Shown here in pieces: positions 23,301 through 34,366 of a stretch of DNA of 64,000 nucleotides. Both the position numbers and the translations under genes were made by a program. Numbering within the stretch: position 1 is the first letter of the stretch; each line of letters starts with the position of its first letter. Source of the DNA: Chalciporus piperatus (lineage: Eukaryota > Basidiomycota > Agaricomycetes > Boletales > Boletaceae); NCBI GenBank assembly GCA_038093975.1, contig JBBPTG010000012.1, positions 62,001 through 126,000 on the forward strand, written 5' to 3'. Under the pieces are notes generated by a model. That model did no database searches, had not been told where the DNA came from, and was given only the letters and a program-made list of their open reading frames with translations.

Positions 23301-26300
23301 GACTCTGATGGCTTTCCGCGTTGAAATCGGTGGATATGTACTGCCTAAAGCTGCTTGGAATTGAGCTTGGATTGTCTAGGACAGAATGGCAACCTACCGG
23401 TTGACGAACTGGAAAGACAGCTCTCTTGTATTCAACTGGCTCACCTCACCTCCCTGGGAGCTGAACCGGATCCGTCGCACACAAAATAGGAACGCACGGA
23501 CAGTTGAATCTTGATCCAACCACCGTGAAATCCCTACACCCCGGCTCAATGCCAGGGGGAAGGCCACGCCAATTCGTTCTATCTCCACCAAGATCGTGTG
23601 CCCACTCAGCCACGATGACTTCTCGACATTAGGTTGTTGGGACTGTGTTTCGAACGTCTTTAGGATACTTCTTGTTTTCTCCTTGAATGCTTCCAATTCA
23701 GCAGCTCTCTGTTGCCTTCGAGCAATCAGCTCAGCCTAAAAACAGTCAGAAATGAGTGTCTGGCATTTCAAAAGACCTGCGTACCTGATGATGATCAATG
23801 AAGTCACCCAGCTCGCTGATTGAGCTTGGTTGCATGACAGCGTGAATCTTGGGAACAGTGACTTTGAAGACTTCATTGTTCCCTGACATGAAAATGTCGA
23901 CAATCACGAACGCAGACTTGTCGTTGCGATCGAAGCCATGCTCGAGGGGGGCGACGTTTGTGCGAGGTGCCAGTGATAGCGCGAGATCACGAAGTTGGAC
24001 TTTCCATTCCAGTTTTTCATCCTTCTTGGCAATGTCTCCCCCAACATTTTGGCACTCCAGATAAAACACGGATGATGGTCCTTCCAGGCCGACTCTGAAA
24101 CCCTTGACGTTGACATGCACAATGAGTTTACTGGGCGTCTTGGTTGCTCGTCTACCTTCTGGACGGGCGGAGTGCCTCTGACGAGTCACCCGGATTAATT
24201 CCAGCAACTCAGTGAAGTCCTGGCCGAACTTTTGCTGTACCACGAGTAGGGTGTCGATATGGGTAGGCTTGATCATGATTTTCACGAAGTCGAGAGCGCC
24301 AAGGAGTTCGATACTACCCTTGCTTTGGTGTCCCGTCAACGTGAGGGCAGGCAGGATCAACTTGACTCGAGGAGTTCCTGTGGAAGGATCCATGTTGGAG
24401 GATTTGTAGGTTATCGTGAACCCTTGCGACCCCAGCTGTAGTCCGAAAGTGTGTCTTCGCTTAGAAGTCGATGTAGGAGAGGAGGAAACGAATGCGGTCG
24501 TGTCTTCTACTGTCCAAGCTAGCCACGTCCCACGCATTACTTGAAGTGTGACGCCCAGTCTTGCAATACGTCCGTTGACATGTAGGGACGTGGTAGGACG
24601 AGGACGTTGCGCGATGTGTGTGACTGAGGGCTTCGATACACTCGACATGCTGTTCCGATTCAACTCTGATACGAGTGTTTCTGTTGTAGCCTCGATATCA
24701 GGAAGGAAGTCGGCCCGCCACTCTTCCACAAATCGATACAATCGGATGGCGCTGCGCGGGACGCTCAGCAGAATCTCCTCTAGTCCGAAAATGACACGGA
24801 GGGTATTTGATGATATATAATGACGCTGAGCGTTAAATGCTGCATCGATCCTACCGTTGGTTAAAACCAACGACGCTAGGGTGTCTTGCTCGGATTCGCT
24901 CGCATCGGCTCCTTTGGAGCGAGCTCGAATATGCAGGTCGTTGAACGCGAACACACCGGCAGTTGACTCCGTCCCCATATCCGGGCGGACAAGGAGTGAG
25001 GAAGAGAGGTCGAGCGAAGAACCTCCGACCTCGAAGGTGAGATTCTCCGCGCCAGCCCGAATGTTCATGCTTCCTACGTGGGCCAACAAAATGGTTTGGG
25101 ATGGTGCACGAATGACTTGAATAGGGTGATTATTGGTGGCGACGTCGTGTTGCCAGTGCCTGCTCACGCGGATTGCACCCTGAGCAAAGTCAACAAGACG
25201 AGGTGACGCAACAAGGGAGACGTCGGCGATAGCGAAGATAACGGTATGTCGATGGGTTTGTATGGGAGGTGACGTGTGAGATGATGGGGTTAGCTGAACT
25301 AATAGGGAAGGTTGATATCGGAGACGCAAGCCAGACGTAGTAAGGTAGCTGTGAGACTTTGAACAGACCGATAGCATGCAGAGGTTCAGGGATCCGACAC
25401 CACAGGCTATGGAAAGTGTAGCAGAAGGAGGTTTCGCATTGAGAGGCTTATCGAGGAGGAACAGGATATTCCAGGGATTTGTGTCGAGTTCTTCGGGAGT
25501 ATCCAGGTCCACCATCAGATTTGCAAGACGAGCCGTCATGAGTTGAAGCAATTCTTGATTTCCGCTCGAGTTCTGGGTGGTTGGTATCTGCCCCCACTGG
25601 CGCAAACATATGCGAAGGTGAAAAAAGAATTTGAGTGGACCGTTTGTCCGCACAGCGTACGGTAATCCTCGCTGGACCAAATACGACGGCTGTATGATTG
25701 AAAGAGGGTCGACAATGGGATTGTCTTTGGTGAGCCAGAGTATCTGCCGCACGAGAGCCAGAAACGAGGCAGAGGACCTGGTTCGCCAGTCTTGATACAT
25801 GCTGGACAAAGATTCTACGTCACTCTTCGCCGCGAGTATGAAGAAGACGAGATATTCCGGGTCCGGGGCCCCCATCTGGACCATGAAATCACTGGCAGAT
25901 ATCTCGGCATGGCCATGTACGTGGCTCGCCTGAAAACCGTGAACCGACAAGCAGAACTCTGGCTGCGGAGACTCGGGGACAACGCGCGTGGTGGGTGGCA
26001 GTTTACCTAGCCCAAGTGAAAGTTCATCAAAGGCCACCTGAACAGATACCGAGGGGAAACCGCTTTGAGCTTGTGGGATAGTTTTGAGCCTCCACCTCGC
26101 CAGCGAACAGAGCAGCACCAAGTCAACACTTTGGCTGCCCTGGACCCCATCCACGATCGAAGATGAACCGGGATCATCTTTCTTCATAAGAATCTGTTCC
26201 GCAACCTGTACACGGGCCGACTGCACCAGGATATCAAAGGCAGGGGAGGACACACCCTTCGCACCCTTCTCCGAGGAGACAAAGTTGGACAAGTGCTGTG

Positions 26301-29300
26301 CAAGGACGACATCCAAGATGAGCTCCGCACTAAGATCCTAGATCAAAATTAAGTCCTGTAATCAAGCAATCATGATGGTTACTGACATGGCGTTCAATCT
26401 CATCCTTCAAACGAGACGCAAGAACGATGACCAGAGGAGTGATAAACACCTCTATGCCATGTACGCATTGAAGGCGGATCATAGATCTCGGCGCCGAAGC
26501 AGGTGATAATTCCGTCTTAGTCGGAGTCAGGGAAGACGAATTTCTCTTGGAGACGTTTCTGGGTCTCGGGAAACTAGAGTTAGGTGCATCCTAACAATGT
26601 ATGAGCAACGACTACAATGGTCCTGAGTTGAACTATTTTGCATACCCTCGTCATGCTAAATGGCGAACCTTCCCGGCTTGATACGTCGTCCAACAAATCC
26701 TCCCGGTAATGTCTCGTGAATCGTCCATAACGATGGAGAAGTGATCTCTGGTCACTTTCCGCTGTCGGGAGGGTGAGCACGCTTTCCGAAACAAATACAA
26801 TTTCCTACCATGATGTGCAGACCACTCGCTTTCAAACGATCGGACATCTGTTAGATCAGCATCATCCGACTCGTCGTCCGACAGGGACTGTTCAGAACCA
26901 TCGACATGGTCCACTGCGATCGGTTGAAGAATCCGACTTCGTGCCAAGCGGGCATCCCTATCTGCTTCAGAGATATTTTCTCCATCCGATTCCGACAGAT
27001 GCGAAAGTTGAGACCAGCGAGGAGGAGGGCTGGCATGTTGATGTTGATGTTGGGCATTGGCTTTCTGCGCGCGACGGAACTGGGGAAGGACCAGTGGCGG
27101 CAAATAAAGATCATTGCGGTGAACGCGACGTGGCGGGTGAGATCGTGCACGTCGACCTGAAGCCTGTGGTCTACCTCTGAAGTTGGCTTGAGCCTCCTTG
27201 ACTTGATTAAGCAAGTACTGTGCTCTCTGAGTCAAAACGTCCTGCTCGTGTAAAAAGGTTTGTTGAGGATTGCCCTTGGAATCGGGGGAAGTGAACGATT
27301 CCATCGCGATGTCAAATTCGACTGCAGCAGCTTCGGACCATAATTTGTGGGTAGCGTTTGGAGTGACTAAGCCTTTCAGGGAGGCGAGAGGTAACCTCAG
27401 GCTAAGAGACTTGCCACAAAGTTGGCCCCGCAAGTCATTCGTATGCAGAGAAACTCCTTGTGGGAGGTCTAGATCGATAGCAGCCGTTCCGGCGAGGCAA
27501 GTGGCATTTAAAGCCTTTACAGAAAGCTTGACGAATGTCACTGGGACGATGATTAGATGAATATTGATGCCTGGAGAAGTACATACGGTCTGGATCAAGG
27601 GGCACGCCGAATTCACTTGCAGGAGCGTTCGAAACGTCCGTAAAGTGGATGCGGAAAGCATCAACGGCTGTGAATAAAGCACGAGTCTCCAACGGGGTAA
27701 AGAGGGCTTTCACGTGGCCCAATGCGATTTCCCACACACAAACGTATGTACGTGTTCTTGGTGGTGGTCCGAAAAGTCTGTTCGCGGTGATGTCGAGACC
27801 TGCCAATAGTGATCAATAAGTCAGCGCTTTGCATATTCTCGATATCACGTACCATCGATGACGAGCTTTTCCTTGAAGGACCTGCGTGCATGCCGGAAGA
27901 ACTCATCCTCTGGGAATGTTTCCGCGATACAGCCTCTGATCTCTCCGACATTGAGCGACATCTCTATGGCGATATTAGGGGTTCGCTAGCAAACGATAAA
28001 ATTTTGGCTTACCCATAAAATAGTCATGTAACCGAAGGTCGAACTGCAGCTCTGGCAATGAAAGCAATAACGAAGTACCGATATCACTAGCAGCGGCCAT
28101 ACTCGCATGCTTCTCAAACCCAGGTAATCCAGCAGGGAGTACAAGTGACATATGCTGGACCATCATCGTCACCTCAACTTGAAGTATGTTCGTCTGTGCT
28201 TCTTATAAAGGGATGAATCGCGTTGTTTCATTGCGTACACACCTTTTCCGGTCGCCATTTCTTCTCGATGGGGTCTCCTACTTCGCCTCGACTCCGTTTG
28301 TCCAGGTACTCGGTGAGTGTAGAAAAGTGCGTGAAGGAGCCAAAGTAGTTGTCGCGTAGGACCATGAAATATCTGATCGCCCAGCCCAACGCTTTCAAGG
28401 AGACATCGCTGGCCTAAACAAAGATTTTAATCGTAAAGGTGAGGCTTTATTGTAAACGCTGGAAACCATGAACATACCGATACGCCAAGTTTAAGTTGCT
28501 CGATGTTATCTGGGTGTACTTCCGCCCAGTAATGGTAGGTACCGTCGATACGGAAGCTGCCTGCATGTAGAACTCTTTGATCTTGACCTTGATTGTAGAT
28601 CGACTGAGTATTCCACTTCGGCAAGGACGTGCGAACGGAGAGATCAGGGATATCGACCGTGTAAGAGATAGTCGTTGCTTCGGGGAGATAGGTATTCGAT
28701 GGTATCGTCGCCAGTGTCCAAAGCCGCGAGGCGCTCAGGTTAACCATAGCTGTCGTACAATTATTGATGGACCAAAGGCTCATAAGACTAGGATGTACGT
28801 ACTGTTCTCATCTTTGAGTAACGGCTTATCGATGATGTTCTGATCATTGGCGTATAAGTTCAGATCGAAATGATGAAGATGGAGCTCCAGAGAATAGACA
28901 GTGGGCACAAAATGATGCCACTCCGTGGGTGGGCCGCTGGTCCAATCACGCGAAAGGTCCGTGATCATGTTGATATGATCTCTTAGGAGACAGATGACTG
29001 GCTGCCGCAACGAGACAGAGAACGACCATTGACGTTCCGCATTCCATTTGAGAGGGGATGGGAGAGCCGCAGAAACCTAGACATCGTGTCAGGCTCGAGC
29101 GAAACTAGGCGTGCTATAACGACTCACTCGACATGATTCAGCGTTGATCACTTTGATGTCATTCAGACTCGACGTGACTTCCACGGTATCGAGATGCACT
29201 TCCAGCCGAGACTCGTACCCGTCTGGCCCTATGACCATTGGGATGAGAAAACTGATCGAGGAGCTATCTCCAGCAGTGACATGGAGGGTAGCAGGCTCCC

Positions 29301-31109
29301 TGGTCCGACCTTTTGGGATCTGAGTACGACCATCCCACTGCCAGTTCTTCGATGCTTCGCGGAATGGGATATCCAGGGTGGTTTCTTCACGCAACTCGAC
29401 GAAGATTTTCAATGCTGTCCATGTCCGTTTCTCCCCAGGCTTGAGGCGCTGGGAAACCTGCAAGTCGTGGTATGTCGGTGGGAAGAATGTTCGTTGTAAG
29501 TGAGCCCTTCAGTTGACCATCAGAACGCCGCATGAACGGTCAATATCAGATATCTCACCGTTGTCGGTCTGCCCACGGACCATAACGTATAGCACCATTG
29601 CGAATGACCAGATCAACTCCCCATTCAGGAGGCAAATCACCATTACCGATGTCATACGATTCCAAACCCATACCCTTCGATCCATTAGGCTCAGCAGGTA
29701 CCTCGCCAACGACGTCTGCGTAGTAGGAAAGCTCTAAAATCGGCGCTTCGACGATGCGGCGCTCGATTGCATACTCCAGCTTCGTGAAATCGACGCCAAT
29801 CAGAGTGTCTTCATCTAAACTTTTCGACTTCTTCCCCGGAATGAATGAACCTCCTCTGTACTTATTGGAAGCCGAGTACTGCGGAGAGAACAGCGTGGAG
29901 TATAGTCGAATTCCTCTCCAAACCTTTGCGAATACTCCAAAAGATAGGTATGCGAGGGGTATGCGATCGGCGAAGCTGCGTTGCGTTAGATCATGTGAGA
30001 CATGGGACCGGGATATTCAATACTGACGTGGACGTCTCAGCTTTGGCTCTGATTGAGTGACCCACACGAGTCATGGTCTCCTGATACTCCTCGTTTTCGA
30101 CAAGATGGATGAGAGCATTCTGGAATTTGAAGTTCAACAGCTGCTTGTAAAAATCACACTTGGATCTCGCCTGTGCTTGGCATCAGCCAGGTGGGGTACC
30201 AACCTACGACGCAACGTACCCTTACGATCCCAAAGGTACCGTCTGCCCTATGGCATTCCGCGACCATCAGACTCGGCGTGGATTGATTACCACAGACGAT
30301 GCACAATTTGAACACCTCGATGGATATTGGTAACAAATCATTGGGGTCCAGGTATGGAAGTTGTCGTTTGATCCAATTCAGAGCGGCATGGATTATTGGC
30401 GGTGCCTTGATACTAGCAAACGCTGAAGGGGGATAGAGTCCTGACGGAAACCGTTTAGGGAACGAAACACTGATAGAATGATGAACTTACCTTCCAATCC
30501 TGATGTACGGGAGAACAAGCGCCTGGGTTCCGACTCTTCTGGGCCCGTTGGTGCTTTGGCTCGCATTTGGGAAAGGATATAATCATATGCTGAAGTTCTA
30601 TTATACAGAAACCACTCGACGCCCTGAAGGGAAACCTTGATGCGACACGAAGGAAATGCATGCGTGTGATCGACTGCCAGCAAGGTCAATGAGTTCATAG
30701 ACACGACAGGTAAGCAAACAAGCATCGTACAGTCTTCTCCGCCTACGTGGGCACGATTGAGGTCATCCTCGGTTGCCGGGACGCGTAGCCAGTATCTCCA
30801 AGACACCTGGGCCTTGACGATTTTGATGGTTTGATTGCTTGAGTGATACACGACATCCTTGAGGAGGATTCTACCCGCGAGTATTGAGAAGTGAATGGAA
30901 CCTAGAACGTCATCGGCTCGGACTCGCGAGTTGACCCATGCATGCTACTCACCAATCTGGATCCAAATGCTGGATCCACCCTTTTTCCAGTACGTGACTC
31001 TCAGGAAGAAGCCAATGACAGCTGCGACGAGACGGTTGAAGTAGAAAGTGTAGAGTATTGAGGCAATGAACACGCAGATGCAAGCAACGAGGAGGTAGAC
31101 CTTGAACAT
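20353..31109 (-). CDS. CSF1: Csf1, bridge-like lipid transfer protein (BLTP1/Tweek family)
   Basis: Giant protein of about 3,200 residues that forms a hydrophobic groove for bulk lipid transfer at ER contact sites; in yeast it is needed for growth and fermentation in the cold and for GPI-anchor lipid supply. The N-terminus (start 31109) is a membrane anchor, LLVACICVFIASILYTFYFN, followed by AAVIGFFLRVTYWKKGG. Next comes the family signature GSIHFSILAGRILLKDV, then YHSSNQTIKIVKAQVSWRYW. The body consists of long beta-rich stretches with about fifteen introns near the 5' end and two very long exons near the 3' end (about 23.7-26.3 kb and 20.4-23.3 kb). The stop is TGA at 20353. The frame appears intact throughout. 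The N-terminal match makes the assignment firm; the C-terminal parts are less conserved. Confidence 0.92.
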
Positions 31110-31284
31110 GGTTGTTGCACCGCCTGGCTGGTCAGTGTATGATAAATAGAGAGAATGAGAGTGAGTAATCCGTTGAGTAGTTCGGTGAGCTTCAGAAACG
31201 CATGTCGTACGACTACCCTGCTGGTGGCAGTAATGTAGTCAATTGAAGAGGCTCTCCAAATCATCAACTTTGCATTTGACGGCC

Positions 31285-31528
31285 ATGAACCAGCCTGCAC
31301 AACACTCAACGCGTCCTCTAAAGCGCCTCGCTCTTCACTCTACCACTACTTGCGCAACCCAGGCATCAGAGTACGGAAAGTGTATTGTGGCGACATACAC
31401 AGACGTTCGCAAAGACTCTTGTAAACACGAATTTGAAAAGTTTGGCCAGTGCCTACGCCAAGCGGTATGTCTACCGGAGTTCCGTGCGTATTACAACTCA
31501 CACGTCGTAGATGAAGCGCAAGTGGTGA
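31285..31528 (+). CDS. Complex I assembly factor, NDUFAF8-like twin CX9C protein
   Basis: Very small mitochondrial protein, 65 residues from two exons (31285-31464 and 31511-31528). It has a double CX9C arrangement: CATQASEYGKC, twelve residues, then CKHEFEKFGQC. The motif YGKCIVATYTDVRKDSC and the end MKRKW are typical of the NDUFAF8 (C17orf89) family, which works with NDUFAF5 in complex I assembly. The second exon codes only for MKRKW and the stop; without it the protein would read on into unrelated sequence. It sits between the CSF1 start (175 bases away, divergent) and the DUF1746 stop (60 bases away, convergent). Confidence 0.85.
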
Positions 31529-31588
31529 TAAATACCATTCCAATTTCCCTCTCCAAGCCATAGTATTGTGGAGACGTATACTTCCAAA

Positions 31589-32517
31589 TCACATTAAATA
31601 CCCCGCGTTGACATCCTCGCTGCCCATGCTCCCCGGTATCGTTCTCCCTCCGCCCTGTGTACCTGCACCGCCCGTGCTCCCTGCTGGCTCGGACTGGCCT
31701 TCCATTCGACGTCTCATCTCTTCTCGTCGTCTCGCGATTGCTCTTAAATGCATCGATAGTGCTGTTGGTGTGGTATTCGGGAGAGGGAGAGGCGTCAGGT
31801 CTATATGGGGTGCGAGTGGAGTGGGGTTTCGCAAACGATGAATGAGATGGCTCAAGCGAAGGTCTACAATCATCCAAGGCTCGTGGGGGTGTAAACCCTT
31901 TCGGTCGTCATCGTCGTTGTCGTCGCGGTCTATCTCCAGTGCCGTGGTCGACGAGGGAGAGCCTTTGGGAGACGTCGGGATAGCGCTGGGTTCGAGACCT
32001 GATGGCGAGGCCAAGTGTAGCGAGATTTCGAACGATATGGCTGTGAGCAGCATCTGTAGCACGAGGATGAGGGTATCGAGCAATACGAGTTGTAGCTTGG
32101 ATGGCAGATATCCTGTGAAGCATTCCTATGAGCCCGACGTGGTGCATGTTGAACGCTGCACCTGATCACCCACCCATTCCGACAAAGTCAAGCACGACGG
32201 CTCGACCTTCTGCTGCACCGTCCCTGACATGCGACCAGAAACTCGGGGCGTTCGCAGCGCAGAGGAAGAGGAACCAGATACGCAGTGACAGCTTGGGATC
32301 GAGTTCCCGAGGCTTGTAGAATACGAACTGACTTGTAATTCTACACAGTAGAGGCAGCAAGGCGGGGGATAGGAAAAAGGAGAGGGTATAGAGCTGGAAT
32401 ATGAGGCTGTCGAGCTGTGTCAATCAATTACCGTCAGTCCATCACGGACGATCATGAGCAGAGAACACGAACCGAGTCGATAACGTGTTGTCTTTGAACG
32501 TCATGGCGCTTGTGCAT
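31589..32517 (-). CDS. DUF1746 membrane protein, Dsc4-like subunit of Golgi Dsc E3 ligase
   Basis: Fungal DUF1746 domain protein; the fission yeast member is Dsc4, a subunit of the Golgi E3 ligase that activates SREBP and degrades membrane proteins. Three exons. The start MHKRHDVQRQHVIDS joins to LDSLIFQLYTLSFFL, as in other family members. Three hydrophobic segments follow: LYTLSFFLSPALLPLLCRI, LSLRIWFLFLCAANAPSFW and VLLDTLILVLQMLLTAISF. GRAVVLDFVGM before the second splice is the conserved VDFIG-type block. The C-terminal half is soluble and holds a Gly/Ser-rich end. Start 32517 is supported because an in-frame stop lies further upstream. Function is inferred from the family. Confidence 0.82.
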
Positions 32518-32794
32518 GTCATCTAGTCTGTCCAGCGAGACCAACTCAAGTCTCTGTCCAAGTATCGTCAAGTCTCGTCCTCCAGGTCGTCGCCGGGACC
32601 CTAGTTAGAGCCAGGTGGCTGTTTGGCTGTGTTGCTATTACAGGCCTGACCTCGAACAGAATTATTAGAAACATGTCATTGTCCGTGAATTATCAACAGT
32701 AACATAGTAACACATGGTACAATACTACAGGAGCAAGCGGAGTCCGCAGAAGATCCAAAATGTCTAAGGTCACAATAATAAATACATATCCGTG

Positions 32795-34112
32795 TCATCG
32801 TGGTGGTCGTTGGTGATCAGCGTAAGGGGGGAGTTTGGGTACTGGAGGTGCACTGGATGGTGGCATAAATGCCGAGTTCATGAAATCTGCGTGATCCATT
32901 AACGCAGAATGAGCACTCGTCGACACTTCCGCAGCATACAGAGACTGCCGTTCATCCTCGCTATCCGAAAATTGCTGCCCTCGTTTCCTCCGTGTGTAAC
33001 TCGTAGGAGGGTGGGCACTCTGTTTTGTTTGTCGATCAGATTTTTGCCGTGGAATATTTGACATAGATGTGTCAATATATGGAAGAGTGTTAGCCAGTGG
33101 GCGTGGTGGTAGTGCGCGCACCCGACGGGCGGAAGAGGTGTCTGATGTCCCGTTAGGTGGTGACAAAGGAGGGCGATTAGGAATTGGAACGGGTGGCAAG
33201 TCACGGTCATATTTCGACACAGGGAACTTGTATCTCGTCGATGGCTGTGGTCGGGTGTCGAAAACAGGACCGTCGAGGTCAAGTGGGTCGACAGTGCTTT
33301 GTCGAGGATGGAGCAACTGGATGGTGTCGCTTCCTTGACGCGTGTGCCTCGCGTGTGGTGGTAGTGAGAGTGCATGGAAGTAACCCAGACGTCGTGATCG
33401 ATTGTCTCGCTTCTGAGTGCGAAGTCGATACAGATATCGAATTGGTATCAGTGTTCCGTCTTTCAGGGTAGGCAAATGTGAGTAGTGTGAAGCGTAGAGG
33501 GCGGGGGATACATACACAATTCCAAGAGCAGCAAGGACGCGACGATAGCTATGAACACATAAGTTGAGATATTCATGAGCTTTGGGCAATTCGACTCCAT
33601 TGAGGTGTTCGTGAACACCCGTGCGCAGTAATCGACAAGCTGCTGACGGTTACTGGCCCGCACGGTGACGAGGAAGTATATGCCAATAATGAGATTGAAG
33701 ACGAAATGAATGCATAGAAAGCAAGTGTAAATCGTGACGAAAAGCTGCTTGCGTGCAATGACTCCAATGACTCTGGAAGATTTTGGTAAGCACTCTCGTG
33801 GATGAAAGCTTGCGGATCATGCGCACCCGATGACGGAGGCTGCAAACAAGGTAGTCTCGACGATTCCCGCTAAAACGAACACAACCCGCTGTTTACTGGT
33901 GAGCTGGTATGAATCTAATACAAGCTGGGTCAAAGCTTTGGCGTCGAAGTTTGCGAGAGGAACTTACGGGAAAGTTCGAACCATATGATGGTGGATATCG
34001 TACCCGAGAGCAGGAAGGTAAGGGCACATAGCAGTATGAACCCTACGCGAACTGGTATGCAGCAACAGAACGAATTTGAACGGAAAAGCCATGCAGTGAG
34101 ATCAAGACGCAT
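32795..34112 (-). CDS. Unknown four-TM membrane protein with Pro-rich cytosolic tail
   Basis: I cannot name this family. The N-terminal half has four hydrophobic segments: VGFILLCALTFLLSGTISTI, a segment around GIVETTLFAASVIGV, TIYTCFLCIHFVFNLIIGIY and MNISTYVFIAIVASLLLLEL. A polar loop with two cysteines (YCARVFTNTSMESNCPKL) lies between the third and fourth, a layout that recalls small tetraspanin- or MARVEL-like proteins, but the CCG motif of tetraspanins is absent. The tail of about 250 residues is rich in Pro, Arg and Ser with several PPxP patches (RDLPPVPIPNRPPLSPP), as for SH3 binding. The stop is TGA at 32795. The 5' splice pattern is less certain than the long last exon. Confidence 0.7.
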
Positions 34113-34366
34113 TGTCGCAGCCGGTGCGACACGAGGGGATGAGAGTTAGTACAATACTGGAAAGCAAGGGTATGGTCATTTGTACGAGTAAAAGTCCTAG
34201 GTATGTAAGTACCCTCGGAGGCAGCGCCTCTCGGCGTGCGTTGATCGTGGCTATGGCGATGCCCTTGACTAAAGGGATTCCCTGCGCTCACTGCCCGCAA
34301 TGAGTATGGACTCAAGTGAGCCGGAGTTTCAATAACACATTCACCAACACTACCTCAGTTGCAAGA

